64,000 bases of DNA from Roseiarcus fermentans (GTDB lineage Bacteria; Pseudomonadota; Alphaproteobacteria; Rhizobiales; Beijerinckiaceae). This document shows positions 36,451 to 44,619 of the stretch, one piece after another. Both the position numbers and the translations under genes were made by a program. The notes under the pieces were generated by a model. That model had not been told where the DNA came from and made no database searches. It saw nothing but the letters and a program-made list of their open reading frames with translations. The DNA is taken from contig NZ_QNRK01000033.1 of assembly GCF_003315135.1 (NCBI RefSeq), forward strand, positions 16,167 to 80,166, read 5' to 3'. Numbering within the stretch: position 1 is the stretch's first letter; each line of letters opens with the position of its first letter.

Positions 36451-37677
36451 TTAAGCCTTGACGAACGGACAGCCGCCCTTGGCGAGCGGACGAAAGGCGT
36501 CTTCCGGCTTGATGGTCGAGACGAGCTCGAACACGTCCCATTCGGATTTCGATTCGGCAGGCGTCTTCACCCGGTAGAGGAAAATCGGGTGCAGCGCGCG
36601 CCCGTCCTCCCGGATCGACCCCTTGCCGAACAACGGGTCGTCGGTCGGGATCGCCTTCATCGCGTCGACCAGCTTGACCCCGTCGGCGGCGCTGCCGGTG
36701 GCGGCGACCGCCTTGAGCAGATGCGCGGTCGCGCCGTACATGCCGGCCTGCATGTCGTTGGGCATGAGCTTCTTGGGATGGGCCGCCAGAAAGCGCTGGC
36801 CGAACGCTCGCGTTCCGTCGTTGGCGTCCCAATAGAAGGCGGTCGGCAACAGCGCGCCCTGCACGATGTCGAGCCCGAGCGCCGGCACATTGGTGACGTT
36901 GAGGGTGAAGGCGGCGAGCTTCTGCTGCGGCGTCAACCCGAACTCGTGCGCCTGCTTGAAACAGCCGTTGGTGTCGCCGCCGCCGTTGGCGAAGGCGACG
37001 ATTTCGGCGCCCGATCCTTGCGCCTGGAGCAGGAACGAGGAGAAGTCCGCGGTGTTGAGCGGATGCCGCACCGAGCCCAGCACTTTTCCGCCCGCGGCCT
37101 GGACCGCGGCGGCGCAATTGGCCTCGAGGTCCTTGCCGAATGCGTAATCGGCGGTGACGAAGAACCAGGTCTTGCCGCCCGCTTCCGTCAGCGCCTTGCC
37201 GAGCGCCGTGCCGGACGAGTAGGTGTCGTAGGTCCAGTGGACGAAATTCTTCGAGCACTTCGGGCCCGTCATCACCGACGAGCCGGCGCCCGAGCCGATC
37301 ACCGCCTTGTTCTTGTCCTGGGCCACCCCGAGCACGGCGAGCGCCACCGCGGAATTCGGCAGGTCCATGATCACGTCGACGCCGTCGGTGTCGAACCACT
37401 TGCGCGCAATCGCGGCGCCGACGTCCGGCTTGTTCTGGTGGTCGGCGGTGACGATCTCCACCGGAACGCCGAGCTTGGCGGCGTAATCGTCCACCGCCAG
37501 CCGGGCGGCGATGACCGAGCCTATGCCCTGAAAGTCGGAATAGACGCTCGACATGTCGTTCATGACGCCGATCTTCAGCGGCTTCATCTCTTCGGCGAAC
37601 GCCGCCCGGGACGCCGCGACCAGCGCCGCACCCACAACCACGAACTGCCGCCTGGTCGGCTCCCACGCACGGGCCAA
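36451..37677 (-). CDS. Branched-chain amino acid/amide-type ABC substrate-binding protein (orphan)
   Basis: This 408-residue periplasmic-binding protein of the LivJ/UrtA type I class has a twin-arginine-like leader (TRRQFVVVGAALVAASRAAFA). The mature start MKPLKIGVMNDMSSVYSDFQGIGSVIAARLAVDDY is typical, followed by TADHQNKPDVGAAIARKWFDTDGVDVIMDLPNS and FFVTADYAFGKDLEANCAAAV. The TTG at 37677 is chosen because GGGGAGGAAG lies six bases upstream; no better start fits. No permease or ATPase genes are adjacent, so it is an orphan that would need a transporter elsewhere, or it may serve as a sensor. Ligand class (amino acid, amide or aromatic acid) cannot be told. Confidence 0.82.
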   Translation of the reverse strand: MARAWEPTRRQFVVVGAALVAASRAAFAEEMKPLKIGVMNDMSSVYSDFQGIGSVIAARLAVDDYAAKLGVPVEIVTADHQNKPDVGAAIARKWFDTDGVDVIMDLPNSAVALAVLGVAQDKNKAVIGSGAGSSVMTGPKCSKNFVHWTYDTYSSGTALGKALTEAGGKTWFFVTADYAFGKDLEANCAAAVQAAGGKVLGSVRHPLNTADFSSFLLQAQGSGAEIVAFANGGGDTNGCFKQAHEFGLTPQQKLAAFTLNVTNVPALGLDIVQGALLPTAFYWDANDGTRAFGQRFLAAHPKKLMPNDMQAGMYGATAHLLKAVAATGSAADGVKLVDAMKAIPTDDPLFGKGSIREDGRALHPIFLYRVKTPAESKSEWDVFELVSTIKPEDAFRPLAKGGCPFVKA

Positions 37678-37862
37678 GGTCTTCCTCCCCAATGATGTCC
37701 TGGCCGTCGCCCGCGAAGGCGACCGCAACAGCCGGCATAGTGGAGCAATCAACCTGCGCCGGCAAGACGGAACCTCGCTCCGCCGGGCGACGGCGGGTCT
37801 CCCGAGCCAAACACGCCGGATCGGATTCCGCCCATGCCGCTTTCGTGTTACTCGTCCCCGAT

Positions 37863-38378
37863 ATGCGCTGCCCTTGCGATTCCGAGAAGCCTTTCGACCA
37901 GTGCTGCGGCCCGTACCTCGCCGGCCGCGGCGATCCGCCGACAGCCGAAGCGCTGATGCGCTCGCGCTACGTCGCCTATGCGCGGGGCGAGATCGACTAC
38001 ATCGCGCGGACCACCGCGCCGGAATCGCGCGCCGGTTTCGACGCGCCGGCGGCGCGGGCCTGGGCGGCGCAGGCGACCTGGCTCGGGCTGCGCGTCGTCG
38101 CGACCGAGCGCGGCGGCGCCGGCGACGCCGCGGGATCGGTCGAATTCGTCGCCAGTTACCGGCTCGACGGGGCCGTCGTGCGTCATCACGAACGGTCCCG
38201 GTTTCGCCGGACGGAGCGCGGGGACTGGCTGTTCGTCCACGGACAGGCGGTCGGGCCCGGCGCAGGCGATCGAGGAACCGTCGCCGTCGGCGCGCCGAAG
38301 CTCGGACGCAACGATCCTTGCGCGTGCGGCAGCGGCAAGAAGTTCAAGAAATGCTGCGGCGCCGGGGCGGGCGCCTGA
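37863..38378 (+). CDS. YchJ-family protein with two SEC-C-type zinc motifs
   Basis: This 171-residue cytoplasmic protein starts with a SEC-C motif (CPCDSEKPFDQCCGPYL) and ends with another (GRNDPCACGSGKKFKKCCG), each with four zinc-ligand cysteines. Between them lies the NTF2-like YchJ domain (TAEALMRSRYVAYARGEIDYIARTT, then SVEFVASYRLDGAVVRHHERSRFRRTERGDWLFVHG). The family is widespread and its function is not settled; SEC-C motifs often mediate ribosome or SecB-like interactions. The ATG at 37863 begins exactly at the zinc motif. It is divergent from the binding-protein gene at 36451. Confidence 0.88.
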   Translation: MRCPCDSEKPFDQCCGPYLAGRGDPPTAEALMRSRYVAYARGEIDYIARTTAPESRAGFDAPAARAWAAQATWLGLRVVATERGGAGDAAGSVEFVASYRLDGAVVRHHERSRFRRTERGDWLFVHGQAVGPGAGDRGTVAVGAPKLGRNDPCACGSGKKFKKCCGAGAGA

Positions 38379-38597
38379 CCCCGAATGGGCGCGGCGGCGA
38401 GGGCGCCCCTGTTGGATCTTGAATTGGCGCGCGATCGTGCCGTCTGACGGTCTGCGCGCGCGGCGCCCGGCGAAAATCGCTGGCGCCGGAAAGCGCCGCG
38501 CCCGATCCGTCGTCGCCGCCGCGCGCGCCCGCGAGCGCGCCGGGCGCGGCGCCGGGATGGCGAGACTCGGGCGACAATAATAACCGCCGCAGAGCTC

Positions 38598-38623
38598 GGA
38601 ACTGGCGACGGCGAGCCGGAGTT
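38598..38623 (+). promoter_or_regulatory. Candidate EcfG (general stress) promoter of the manganese catalase gene
   Basis: GGAAC (38598-38602), 17 bp, AGTT (38620-38623) fits the alphaproteobacterial EcfG consensus GGAAC-N16/17-CGTT with one change. It lies 33 bp upstream of the catalase ATG, a natural distance. Catalases are frequent EcfG targets. Confidence 0.5.
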
Positions 38624-38655
38624 CAGCCGCCGCGCCCAACCCAAGGAGTTCGCCC

Positions 38656-39453
38656 ATGTTCCTTCATCGCCCGATCCTGCAGACGGAAGTCAACGTCCGG
38701 AACCCCGATCCGACCTTCGCCGAGAAGCTGCTCGAGCAATACGGCGGCGGGACCGGAGAGCTGACCGCCGCGCTGACCTACTGGACCCAATCGTTCCACA
38801 CCGAGGACGCCGGCATCCGCGACATGCTTCAGGATATCGGGACGGAGGAATTCACCCATCTCGAGGTGATCGCGCTGCTGATCGAGCAGCACACCCGCAA
38901 GGCCAACCAGGAGGCGCAGGATCGCGCCTTCCGCAGCACCCTGTTCGCCCTGCGCGGGCCCGGACCGCACCTCGTCGACTCCAAGGGGACGTTCTGGGAT
39001 GCACGCTACGTGAACGAAGGCGGTCACGTGGTGCGCGATCTGCGCGCCAATGTGGCGGCGGAGGCCGGCGCGCTCGCCACCTACGAGGCGCTCCTCGCGC
39101 TGACCGACGACGAGGGGTCGCAGAAGGCGCTGCGGTTCCTCGCCACCCGCGAGGTCGCGCACACGAAGATGTTCATGGAGGCGCTGAACTCCGTCAACAA
39201 GCTGTCCGATCCGCTGTTCGGCGATCTTCAGCCCGACAACAGCGTCAACGTCTACTTCAACCTGTCGTCGGGGCCGGGCGCCGATCTGCGCGGGCCGTGG
39301 AACAGCGAGCCGGCGTTCCAGTATGTCGCCGATCCGTTGCAGCACGAGCAGCAGGAGCACGCCGGCCGGCCGGGCAGCAACGAGATGGAGATCATCGGCA
39401 ATGAGCGGCCGGGCGCCGCGCGCGAGCCGGCGCCGCGCCGATCGACGCCTTGA
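38656..39453 (+). CDS. Manganese catalase
   Basis: This 265-residue dimanganese catalase disproportionates hydrogen peroxide. The four-helix ferritin-like core supplies the metal ligands Glu35 (GGTGELTAAL), Glu65 and His68 (GTEEFTHLE), Glu136 (NVAAEAGA) and His169 (ATREVAHTKMF). The N-terminus MFLHRPILQTEV and the VYFNLSSGPGADLRGPWNSEP segment are typical for the non-haem catalases. The C-terminal tail is proline- and arginine-rich. A cytoplasmic location is expected. AAGGAG lies before the ATG at 38656. Stress control through the upstream GGAAC-N17-AGTT promoter is inferred. The small exported protein gene follows after 42 bp, probably in the same transcript. Confidence 0.93.
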   Translation: MFLHRPILQTEVNVRNPDPTFAEKLLEQYGGGTGELTAALTYWTQSFHTEDAGIRDMLQDIGTEEFTHLEVIALLIEQHTRKANQEAQDRAFRSTLFALRGPGPHLVDSKGTFWDARYVNEGGHVVRDLRANVAAEAGALATYEALLALTDDEGSQKALRFLATREVAHTKMFMEALNSVNKLSDPLFGDLQPDNSVNVYFNLSSGPGADLRGPWNSEPAFQYVADPLQHEQQEHAGRPGSNEMEIIGNERPGAAREPAPRRSTP

Positions 39454-39495
39454 CGCGCTCACCCCGCCAGCGGCTCGTTCGAGGAGGAACTTCGC

Positions 39496-39948
39496 ATGAA
39501 CGGTATCGTCATGAACCGCCGCGCGGTGCTGGAAGCCGGCGTCGCGGTCGCGATTGCGACAGGGCTTCCGGCCGCGACGCTCGCAGCGGCGGCGCCGCTC
39601 GGGACGGACGCCGCCTCGGCCGCCTCCGCCCGGATGGTCGCGGCCTGGGTGCTCATGCGGGCGGATTCCACCGCCGTCCGCCTCGCCTGGCTCGACGCGG
39701 ACGGACGGGTCCTGCGTGAACTGCCGGCCGTGCGGCTGGAGGCCGGCGCGGCGGACGGATCCGGACGGCCGGCGTCGCTGTGGCGGCGGGCGCAGGCGGC
39801 GGCGGAGAGCGCGCAGGGGCCGGCGGTCTGCGCGGTCGCCGGCGCCTGGGGCGTTTCCGCGCGCGACTGCGAGGTCCGGCCGGGCGGCATCGCGCACCCG
39901 GCGAGCGGACGCTCCGTGCAGCACACGGTCTGGGTCGACGTCGTCTGA
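39496..39948 (+). CDS. Small Tat/Sec-type exported hypothetical protein
   Basis: This 150-residue protein starts at ATG 39496 behind GAGGAGGAAC. The N-terminus NRRAVLEAGVAVAIATGLPAATLAAA is a twin-arginine-like leader, so it is probably periplasmic. The mature part is not assigned to a known family. Its last 45 residues (VAGAWGVSARDCEVRPGGIAHPASGRSV) resemble the WGV-x-GxVxHPASGR stretch of periplasmic isoquinoline/aldehyde-oxidoreductase large subunits, which also carry RR leaders. This could be a heavily shortened derivative of that family, or a coincidence in a short protein. It lies 42 bp behind the manganese catalase gene, suggesting a linked stress role. Confidence 0.65.
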   Translation: MNGIVMNRRAVLEAGVAVAIATGLPAATLAAAAPLGTDAASAASARMVAAWVLMRADSTAVRLAWLDADGRVLRELPAVRLEAGAADGSGRPASLWRRAQAAAESAQGPAVCAVAGAWGVSARDCEVRPGGIAHPASGRSVQHTVWVDVV

Positions 39949-40391
39949 CGGTGCGGTGCGCGCCCGATTTTCCCGGGCGTCGGGCCCAACGCGCGCCGGA
40001 CCCGAACCGCGCGATCCTCGGCCGTGGCGGCCGCAGCGGCGGCCCCGCGGAGACCGATGCGCAAGCGTCTCGGCCCGGACATGCGAAAGCCCCCGGCTTT
40101 GTTTGCCGGGGGCTTTTGGAAGGCTGGTCACGGGGGCGCGCAACTGCCTTGATTTGCTACTGGCGGGATAGCGATTTGCGCCTGTAATCCAAAGAGCGCC
40201 GCTACCGGACGGGATATCTTGGCGGGTGCGCTGCAGTCAGGGAACGGCGGGACTGCGCACATTGCGGTCGGCGGCCGAGGTCCCGGCGAATGCGCAGTCT
40301 CGACCCTGAGGCGAAGGCGAGCCCGGTCTCCAGCGATATGATCGGGCAGACAAGAGCCCCGATTGACGGGCTCCGGCCCGCTCTCCTCGCT
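39949..40391. other. Intergenic region with terminator, no further gene
   Basis: The 443 bp contain the terminator at 40087-40117 and a GAGCCC/GGGCTC hairpin (near 40349-40371) without T-tract close to the end of the oxidoreductase gene. No coding region or RNA gene was recognised. Confidence 0.6.
40087..40117 (+). terminator. Rho-independent terminator
   Basis: AAGCCCCCGGC (40087-40097), a seven-base loop and GCCGGGGGCTT (40105-40115) running into TTTT form a perfect 11-bp GC-rich stem. It ends the catalase/exported-protein transcript about 140 bp after the last stop codon. Confidence 0.85.
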
Positions 40392-41558
40392 TCAGCCGAC
40401 AGCGACCCAGGTCTGGGTCTCGCCTGACTTCAGGATGGCGTCGGCGACGAGTTCGGTGATCCATCCGTCGCGGAAGTTCGGCGACGGCTGCTCGCCCTTG
40501 ACGATCGCGCTGACGAAGTCGAAGCACTCGATGATTTTCGTCTCGCCGTAGCCGGTTCCGAGCGCCGGGATCGGCCAGAGCGCGCCTCCGTAAGGATGCG
40601 CCGGGCCGGTATAGACCGTGCGGAATCCGCGCGCGTCGCCGGGATCGTCGGCGAACATCACTTCGAGCTCGTCCATGCGTTCGTAGTTGAAGGCGATCGA
40701 GCCCTTGTCGCCGTGGATCTCGAAGGTGATGAAGTTGTTGCGGCCGTAAGCGTTGCGGGTCGCCTCGATCGAACCGGTCGCGCCGCCGGCGAACTTGACC
40801 AGGGTCAGCATCTCATCGTCGACGTCGACTGGCCCACGCGGACCCTTGCCGCTCTTGTCGGAGGCGGCGAGCTGATCGAAGCCGCTGGACTGCAACGGAC
40901 GGCTGGCGATGTAGGTCTTGACGATCGAATTGACTGCGGTGATTTCGCCGATGAGATAGCGGGCGAGATCGATGACGTGGGTGCCGATATCGCCGACGGC
41001 GCCCGAGCCCGCGATCTTCTTCTGAAAGCGCCAGGACAGAGGACCGTTCGGGTCGGCCGACCAGTCCTGCAGGTACGTGCCGCGGAACGACAGGATCGTT
41101 CCGATCCGTCCTTCCTCGATATACTTTCTGGCGAGCGCCACCGCCGGCGTCCGGCGATAGTTGAAGGCGACCATGTGGGTCACGCCGGCCTTTTCGACCG
41201 CGTCGAGCATGGTCTTGGCCTCTTCGCCACCGCGTGCGAGCGGCTTCTCGCAGATGATGTGCTTGCCGGCCTTTGCGGCGGCGATGGCGATTTCGGCGTG
41301 GCTGTCGTTCGGCGTGACGATGTCGATGGCGTCGATATCCTTTCGCTCGATCACGCTCTTCCAGTCGTGCGAGCCTTCGTCGAAGCCGTAGCGCCGGCGC
41401 GCCGCCTCGGCGAGTTCGGCTGTCACGTCGACGACCACCTTGCGATGGGGAATGGCCGGCGCGGGCCAGAAAAACATCGGCATCGCCGCATAGGCGAGCG
41501 CATGGGCCTTGCCCATAAAGCCGCCGCCGATCATCGCGATATTGAGGGTCCTGGTCAT
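40392..41558 (-). CDS. Gfo/Idh/MocA oxidoreductase, levoglucosan-dehydrogenase-like
   Basis: This 388-residue NAD-dependent oxidoreductase begins with the Rossmann motif MIGGGFMGKAHALAYAAMP and continues MFFWPAPAIPHRKV. The rare MPMFFWPAPA wording, the CEKPLARGGEEAKTM motif, FNYRRTPAVALARKYIEEGRIG and YLQDWSADPNGPLSWRF strongly recall, from memory, the characterised actinobacterial levoglucosan dehydrogenase (LgdA), which oxidises 1,6-anhydroglucose at C3. Related enzymes also oxidise glycosides or 1,5-anhydro sugars. GGAGAT lies before the ATG at 41558. It is the last gene of the minus-strand island (ABM protein, transporter, TIM barrel), which supplies matching uptake and follow-up functions. 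The substrate is inferred. Confidence 0.82.
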   Translation of the reverse strand: MTRTLNIAMIGGGFMGKAHALAYAAMPMFFWPAPAIPHRKVVVDVTAELAEAARRRYGFDEGSHDWKSVIERKDIDAIDIVTPNDSHAEIAIAAAKAGKHIICEKPLARGGEEAKTMLDAVEKAGVTHMVAFNYRRTPAVALARKYIEEGRIGTILSFRGTYLQDWSADPNGPLSWRFQKKIAGSGAVGDIGTHVIDLARYLIGEITAVNSIVKTYIASRPLQSSGFDQLAASDKSGKGPRGPVDVDDEMLTLVKFAGGATGSIEATRNAYGRNNFITFEIHGDKGSIAFNYERMDELEVMFADDPGDARGFRTVYTGPAHPYGGALWPIPALGTGYGETKIIECFDFVSAIVKGEQPSPNFRDGWITELVADAILKSGETQTWVAVG

Positions 41559-41673
41559 GGTGTGATCTCCTTCCTGGGTTGAGAGGGCAAAGAGGTCCCG
41601 TGCGGTCAGCGCGTGGCTGCCGCCTGGGGCTGGAATCCCGGCTTCGGGTCGGGGGGCCGGCGCCCCCCGTGGA

Positions 41674-41976
41674 TCAGGCGGGTTCGCTGATCATGTCGAG
41701 GAACCTCATCTCGACCGGGCGGGCGAGCAGCTCTTCGAGGCGGCCGAACAGCGGCTGGAGGTGCGGCGCCTTCAGGTGCGCGTCGAGATCGGCCCGGCTG
41801 CGCCAGTTCTCGTAGAAGACGAAGACGTTCCGGTCGTTCGCGTCGACGTGAAGGTCGTAATTCACGCAACCGGGCTCGGCGCGGGTCGGCGCGACCTGGC
41901 CGGCGAGGATCTCGCGCAATTCTTCGCGCGTCTCGTCCTTGGCGACCACCGTGCCGATCAGGGTGCAGAGCGACAT
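41674..41976 (-). CDS. Small ABM-fold (YgiN-like putative quinol monooxygenase) protein
   Basis: This 100-residue protein of the antibiotic-biosynthesis-monooxygenase fold has CTLIGTVVAKDETREELREILAGQVAPTRAEPGCVNYDLHVDAND, then FVFYENWRSRADLDAHLKAPHLQPLF, which contains the family's E-x-W and H-x-x-x-H pattern. Members are cofactor-free small dimers; some oxidise quinols, and others act in sugar or autoinducer (LsrG-like) metabolism. Its place directly before the permease gene (15 bp) in a sugar operon suggests an isomerase or monooxygenase step on a keto-sugar intermediate. The ATG at 41976 has GGAGAGG upstream. Function is uncertain. Confidence 0.78.
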   Translation of the reverse strand: MSLCTLIGTVVAKDETREELREILAGQVAPTRAEPGCVNYDLHVDANDRNVFVFYENWRSRADLDAHLKAPHLQPLFGRLEELLARPVEMRFLDMISEPA

Positions 41977-41990
41977 GGACGAACCTCTCC

Positions 41991-42953
41991 TCACTTGCGC
42001 GACTGGCTGATCGCGACGGCGATGATGATGATGATCCCTCGGGCGATGAGCTGCTGACTGTATTCGAGACCCATCAGCAGCAGGCCGTTGTTGATGACGC
42101 CGATCATCAGCGAGCCGACGATCGAGCCGACCACGGTGCCGGAGCCGCCGAAGAGACTTGTTCCGCCAAGCACCGCGGCCGCGATGACGGAGAGTTCGTC
42201 GCCCTCGCCGAGCTGGAAGCGGCCCGAGTGCAGGCGGCCGGCGTACAGCATCCCCGCCAGGGCGGCGCCGAGGCTCGAGATGACCAGGACGCGCATCTTG
42301 ATGCCCTTGGTGTCGATGCCGCTGTAGCGCGCCGCGGTCTCGCTGCCGCCGGTGGCCAGCACCCGCCGGCCGAAGGTCGTGCGGCGCAACACCACGTGTC
42401 CGACGACGGCGACGACGGCGGTCCAGATGACCAGCACGGGGATGGGGCCGAGATTGCCGCCGCCGAACAGCCAGTTGTAGCCGTCGTCGAGAATCGGAAT
42501 CGACTTGGTCTGCGTCATCCACATCGCCGTGCCGCGGGCGATGCCCATCATCGCGAGCGTCGTCAGGAACGAGGGAATGCCGATCCTCGTCGTGAGCAGG
42601 CCGTTGACGAGGCCGACCACGCCGCCTGCCGCCAGGCCCGCCGCCACGCCGGCCACGACGCCGAAATGGTCCATGGCGACGGCGACGACGCACGAGATCA
42701 GGCCCGCCACCATGCCGATGGACAGGTCGATCTCGCCTGCCGACAGCACGTAGGTCATGCCGACGGACATGATCGAGATCATCGCGGTCTGCCGCAGAAT
42801 GTTGAGCTGGTTGGTCGGCTCGAGGAAGCCCTGGTTGAACAGGGTCGCCGAGAAAAAGGCGAAGATCAGCACGAACCCGAGATAGGGAATGTACTGACGC
42901 CAGTTGGCGACGAGAGGCGCGACGAAAGAGGGTCTTGCTGTCGTGTCAGACAT
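41991..42953 (-). CDS. CUT2-type sugar ABC transporter permease
   Basis: This 320-residue RbsC-type permease has about ten hydrophobic segments: YLGFVLIFAFFSATLF near residue 20, MTYVLSAGEIDLSIGMVAGLIS near residue 70, PSFLTTLAMMGIARGTAMW near residue 135, and VIAAAVLGGTSLFGGSGTVVGSIVGSLMIGV near residue 250. It overlaps the ATPase gene by eight bases. It forms the channel of the third CUT2-type importer in the window. Compared with the iat and frc permeases it has a short N-terminus. The substrate is presumed to be that of the neighbouring oxidoreductase. Confidence 0.86.
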   Translation of the reverse strand: MSDTTARPSFVAPLVANWRQYIPYLGFVLIFAFFSATLFNQGFLEPTNQLNILRQTAMISIMSVGMTYVLSAGEIDLSIGMVAGLISCVVAVAMDHFGVVAGVAAGLAAGGVVGLVNGLLTTRIGIPSFLTTLAMMGIARGTAMWMTQTKSIPILDDGYNWLFGGGNLGPIPVLVIWTAVVAVVGHVVLRRTTFGRRVLATGGSETAARYSGIDTKGIKMRVLVISSLGAALAGMLYAGRLHSGRFQLGEGDELSVIAAAVLGGTSLFGGSGTVVGSIVGSLMIGVINNGLLLMGLEYSQQLIARGIIIIIAVAISQSRK

Positions 42954-44526
42954 GGGCGTGGGCCTTCTGAATGATCTGGGAAAGCTTGCGCTCGGCGAAT
43001 TGCAGTTGCTCCCCGACGTCGTTGTTGGGGTTGGGGTCGTCGAAGGCGTCTCGCGCCGCCTCGCTCACGATGCGCCCGTCGGACATCACCACGATGCGGT
43101 CGGAGGCGGTCAGCAATTCCGAGAGTTCCGAGGAGATGACGAGCACCGCCTTGCCGCGCGCGGCGAGGTCGCGGACGAGCGCGATGATCTCGGCCTTCGA
43201 GCCGATGTCGACGCCGCCGGTTGGTTCGTCGAGCACGAAGATGTCCGGCTCGGCGTTCAGCCATTTGCCGATCACCACCTTCTGCTGGTTGCCGCCGGAG
43301 AGGGTGCGCACCGCCGCGTCGCGCGAAGCCGTCTTGATGCGCAATCCGTCGATCTGACGGTCGGCCGCTTCGGACGCCTTGGCCGACGACACGAACAGCC
43401 ACGACGCCAGGCGGTCGAGGATGGACAAGGACGTGTTCGACTCGACCGAATGCTCGAGAATGAGCCCCTGACGCAGCCGGTCTTCCGGCACCAGCGCCAT
43501 GCCTTTGGCGATCGCGTCGCGAGGGCTCGCAATCTCGACCGGCGCCCCCCGGATGAGGATCTCGCCCGCGCGCTTGCGGTCGATACCGAACAGGACGCGC
43601 GCCAGCGCGCTGCGGCCGCTGCCGAGCAGGCCCGCGACGCCGACGACTTCGCCGGCATAGAGTGTGAGATCGACAGAAACGGGCTTGCGCGGACCGCTCA
43701 GGGAACGGACTTCGAGAAGTGGCGCGCCGCGCGAGGCGTCGCGACGCTCGACGTCGGAGAACCCGCGCGAGCGGCGGCCGACGATATACTCGATGATCCT
43801 GTCGAGCGTCAGTTCGCTCATCGGCGCGGTGACGACGTGCCGTCCGTCGCGCAGGATCGTGGCGCGATCGGCGATCCGCGTGATCTCGTCCATCCGGTGC
43901 GAGACGTAGATGATCGCCACGCCCTCGGACTTGAGCCGGCGGAGAAAGGCGAACAGCTTCTCGACCTCGCCGCCGGACAGCGCGGTCGTCGGCTCGTCGA
44001 GAATGAGCACGCGCACGTTGCGCGAGATCGCCTTGACGATCTCGGTGAGTTGGCGCTGCCCGGCCGAGAGATCTCCGACCAGGGCCTTCGGATCGATCTC
44101 GACGCCGAGCGTCTCGAACAGTTCGCGGGCGCGGCGTGCCGCGGCTTTGTCGTCGATCAGCCCCAGGCCGTCCTTGGCCTCATTGTTCAGGAAGATGTTC
44201 TGCGCCGCCGACAGTGTCGGCACGAGACTCATCTCCTGGAAGATCATGCCGATCCCCGCGCGTTTGGCGGCTTCCGGCGTATGCACGTCGAGCGGCTCGC
44301 CGTAGACCTCGATGCGGCCCGCGGTCGGCGCATGAACGCCGTTCAGGATCTTGAGGATCGTCGACTTGCCGGCCCCATTCTCTCCGAGCAGCGCGTGGAT
44401 CTCGCCCACGCGCACGTCGAGGCTGACGTCGCTGAGCGCGGTGACGCCGCCGAAAGTCTTCGTGACGCCTGTCAGGCGGACGGCGAACGGCCGCGTTGCA
44501 GGATTGTCGGCCACAGAGTCGGACAT
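42946..44526 (-). CDS. CUT2-type sugar ABC transporter ATP-binding protein (double NBD)
   Basis: This 526-residue protein holds two fused nucleotide-binding domains. The first has Walker [17 protein letters not shown], signature LSAGQRQLTEIVKAI and Walker B VLILDEPTTALSG. The second has a degenerate Walker A (GLLGSGRSALARVLFG), signature [14 protein letters not shown] and Walker B IFVLDEPTGGVD. This is the usual CUT2 layout of one active and one degenerate site. The ATG at 44526 is followed closely by family sequence (VRLTGVTKTFGGVTALSDVSL). It overlaps the permease by eight bases and lies 93 bp after the binding-protein gene, with a perfect 9-bp hairpin in the gap. Confidence 0.88.
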   Translation of the reverse strand: MSDSVADNPATRPFAVRLTGVTKTFGGVTALSDVSLDVRVGEIHALLGENGAGKSTILKILNGVHAPTAGRIEVYGEPLDVHTPEAAKRAGIGMIFQEMSLVPTLSAAQNIFLNNEAKDGLGLIDDKAAARRARELFETLGVEIDPKALVGDLSAGQRQLTEIVKAISRNVRVLILDEPTTALSGGEVEKLFAFLRRLKSEGVAIIYVSHRMDEITRIADRATILRDGRHVVTAPMSELTLDRIIEYIVGRRSRGFSDVERRDASRGAPLLEVRSLSGPRKPVSVDLTLYAGEVVGVAGLLGSGRSALARVLFGIDRKRAGEILIRGAPVEIASPRDAIAKGMALVPEDRLRQGLILEHSVESNTSLSILDRLASWLFVSSAKASEAADRQIDGLRIKTASRDAAVRTLSGGNQQKVVIGKWLNAEPDIFVLDEPTGGVDIGSKAEIIALVRDLAARGKAVLVISSELSELLTASDRIVVMSDGRIVSEAARDAFDDPNPNNDVGEQLQFAERKLSQIIQKAHAHV

Positions 44527-44560
44527 GGCTCGGCGTCTCCTTGGGTCCTCGGTTTTGTTG

Positions 44561-44592
44561 GGGCGACCCGGCGGAGGGTCGCGGGGTCGCCC
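44561..44592 (-). other. Intercistronic stem-loop after the binding-protein gene
   Basis: GGGCGACCC (44561-44569) pairs perfectly with GGGTCGCCC (44584-44592) around a 14-base loop between the binding-protein and ATPase genes. Without a T-tract on the minus strand it is likely a stabilising or partial-termination hairpin that favours binding-protein expression. Confidence 0.6.
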
Positions 44593-44619
44593 GTCGCGGA
44601 GGAGAGGTCTTCTCCCGCC

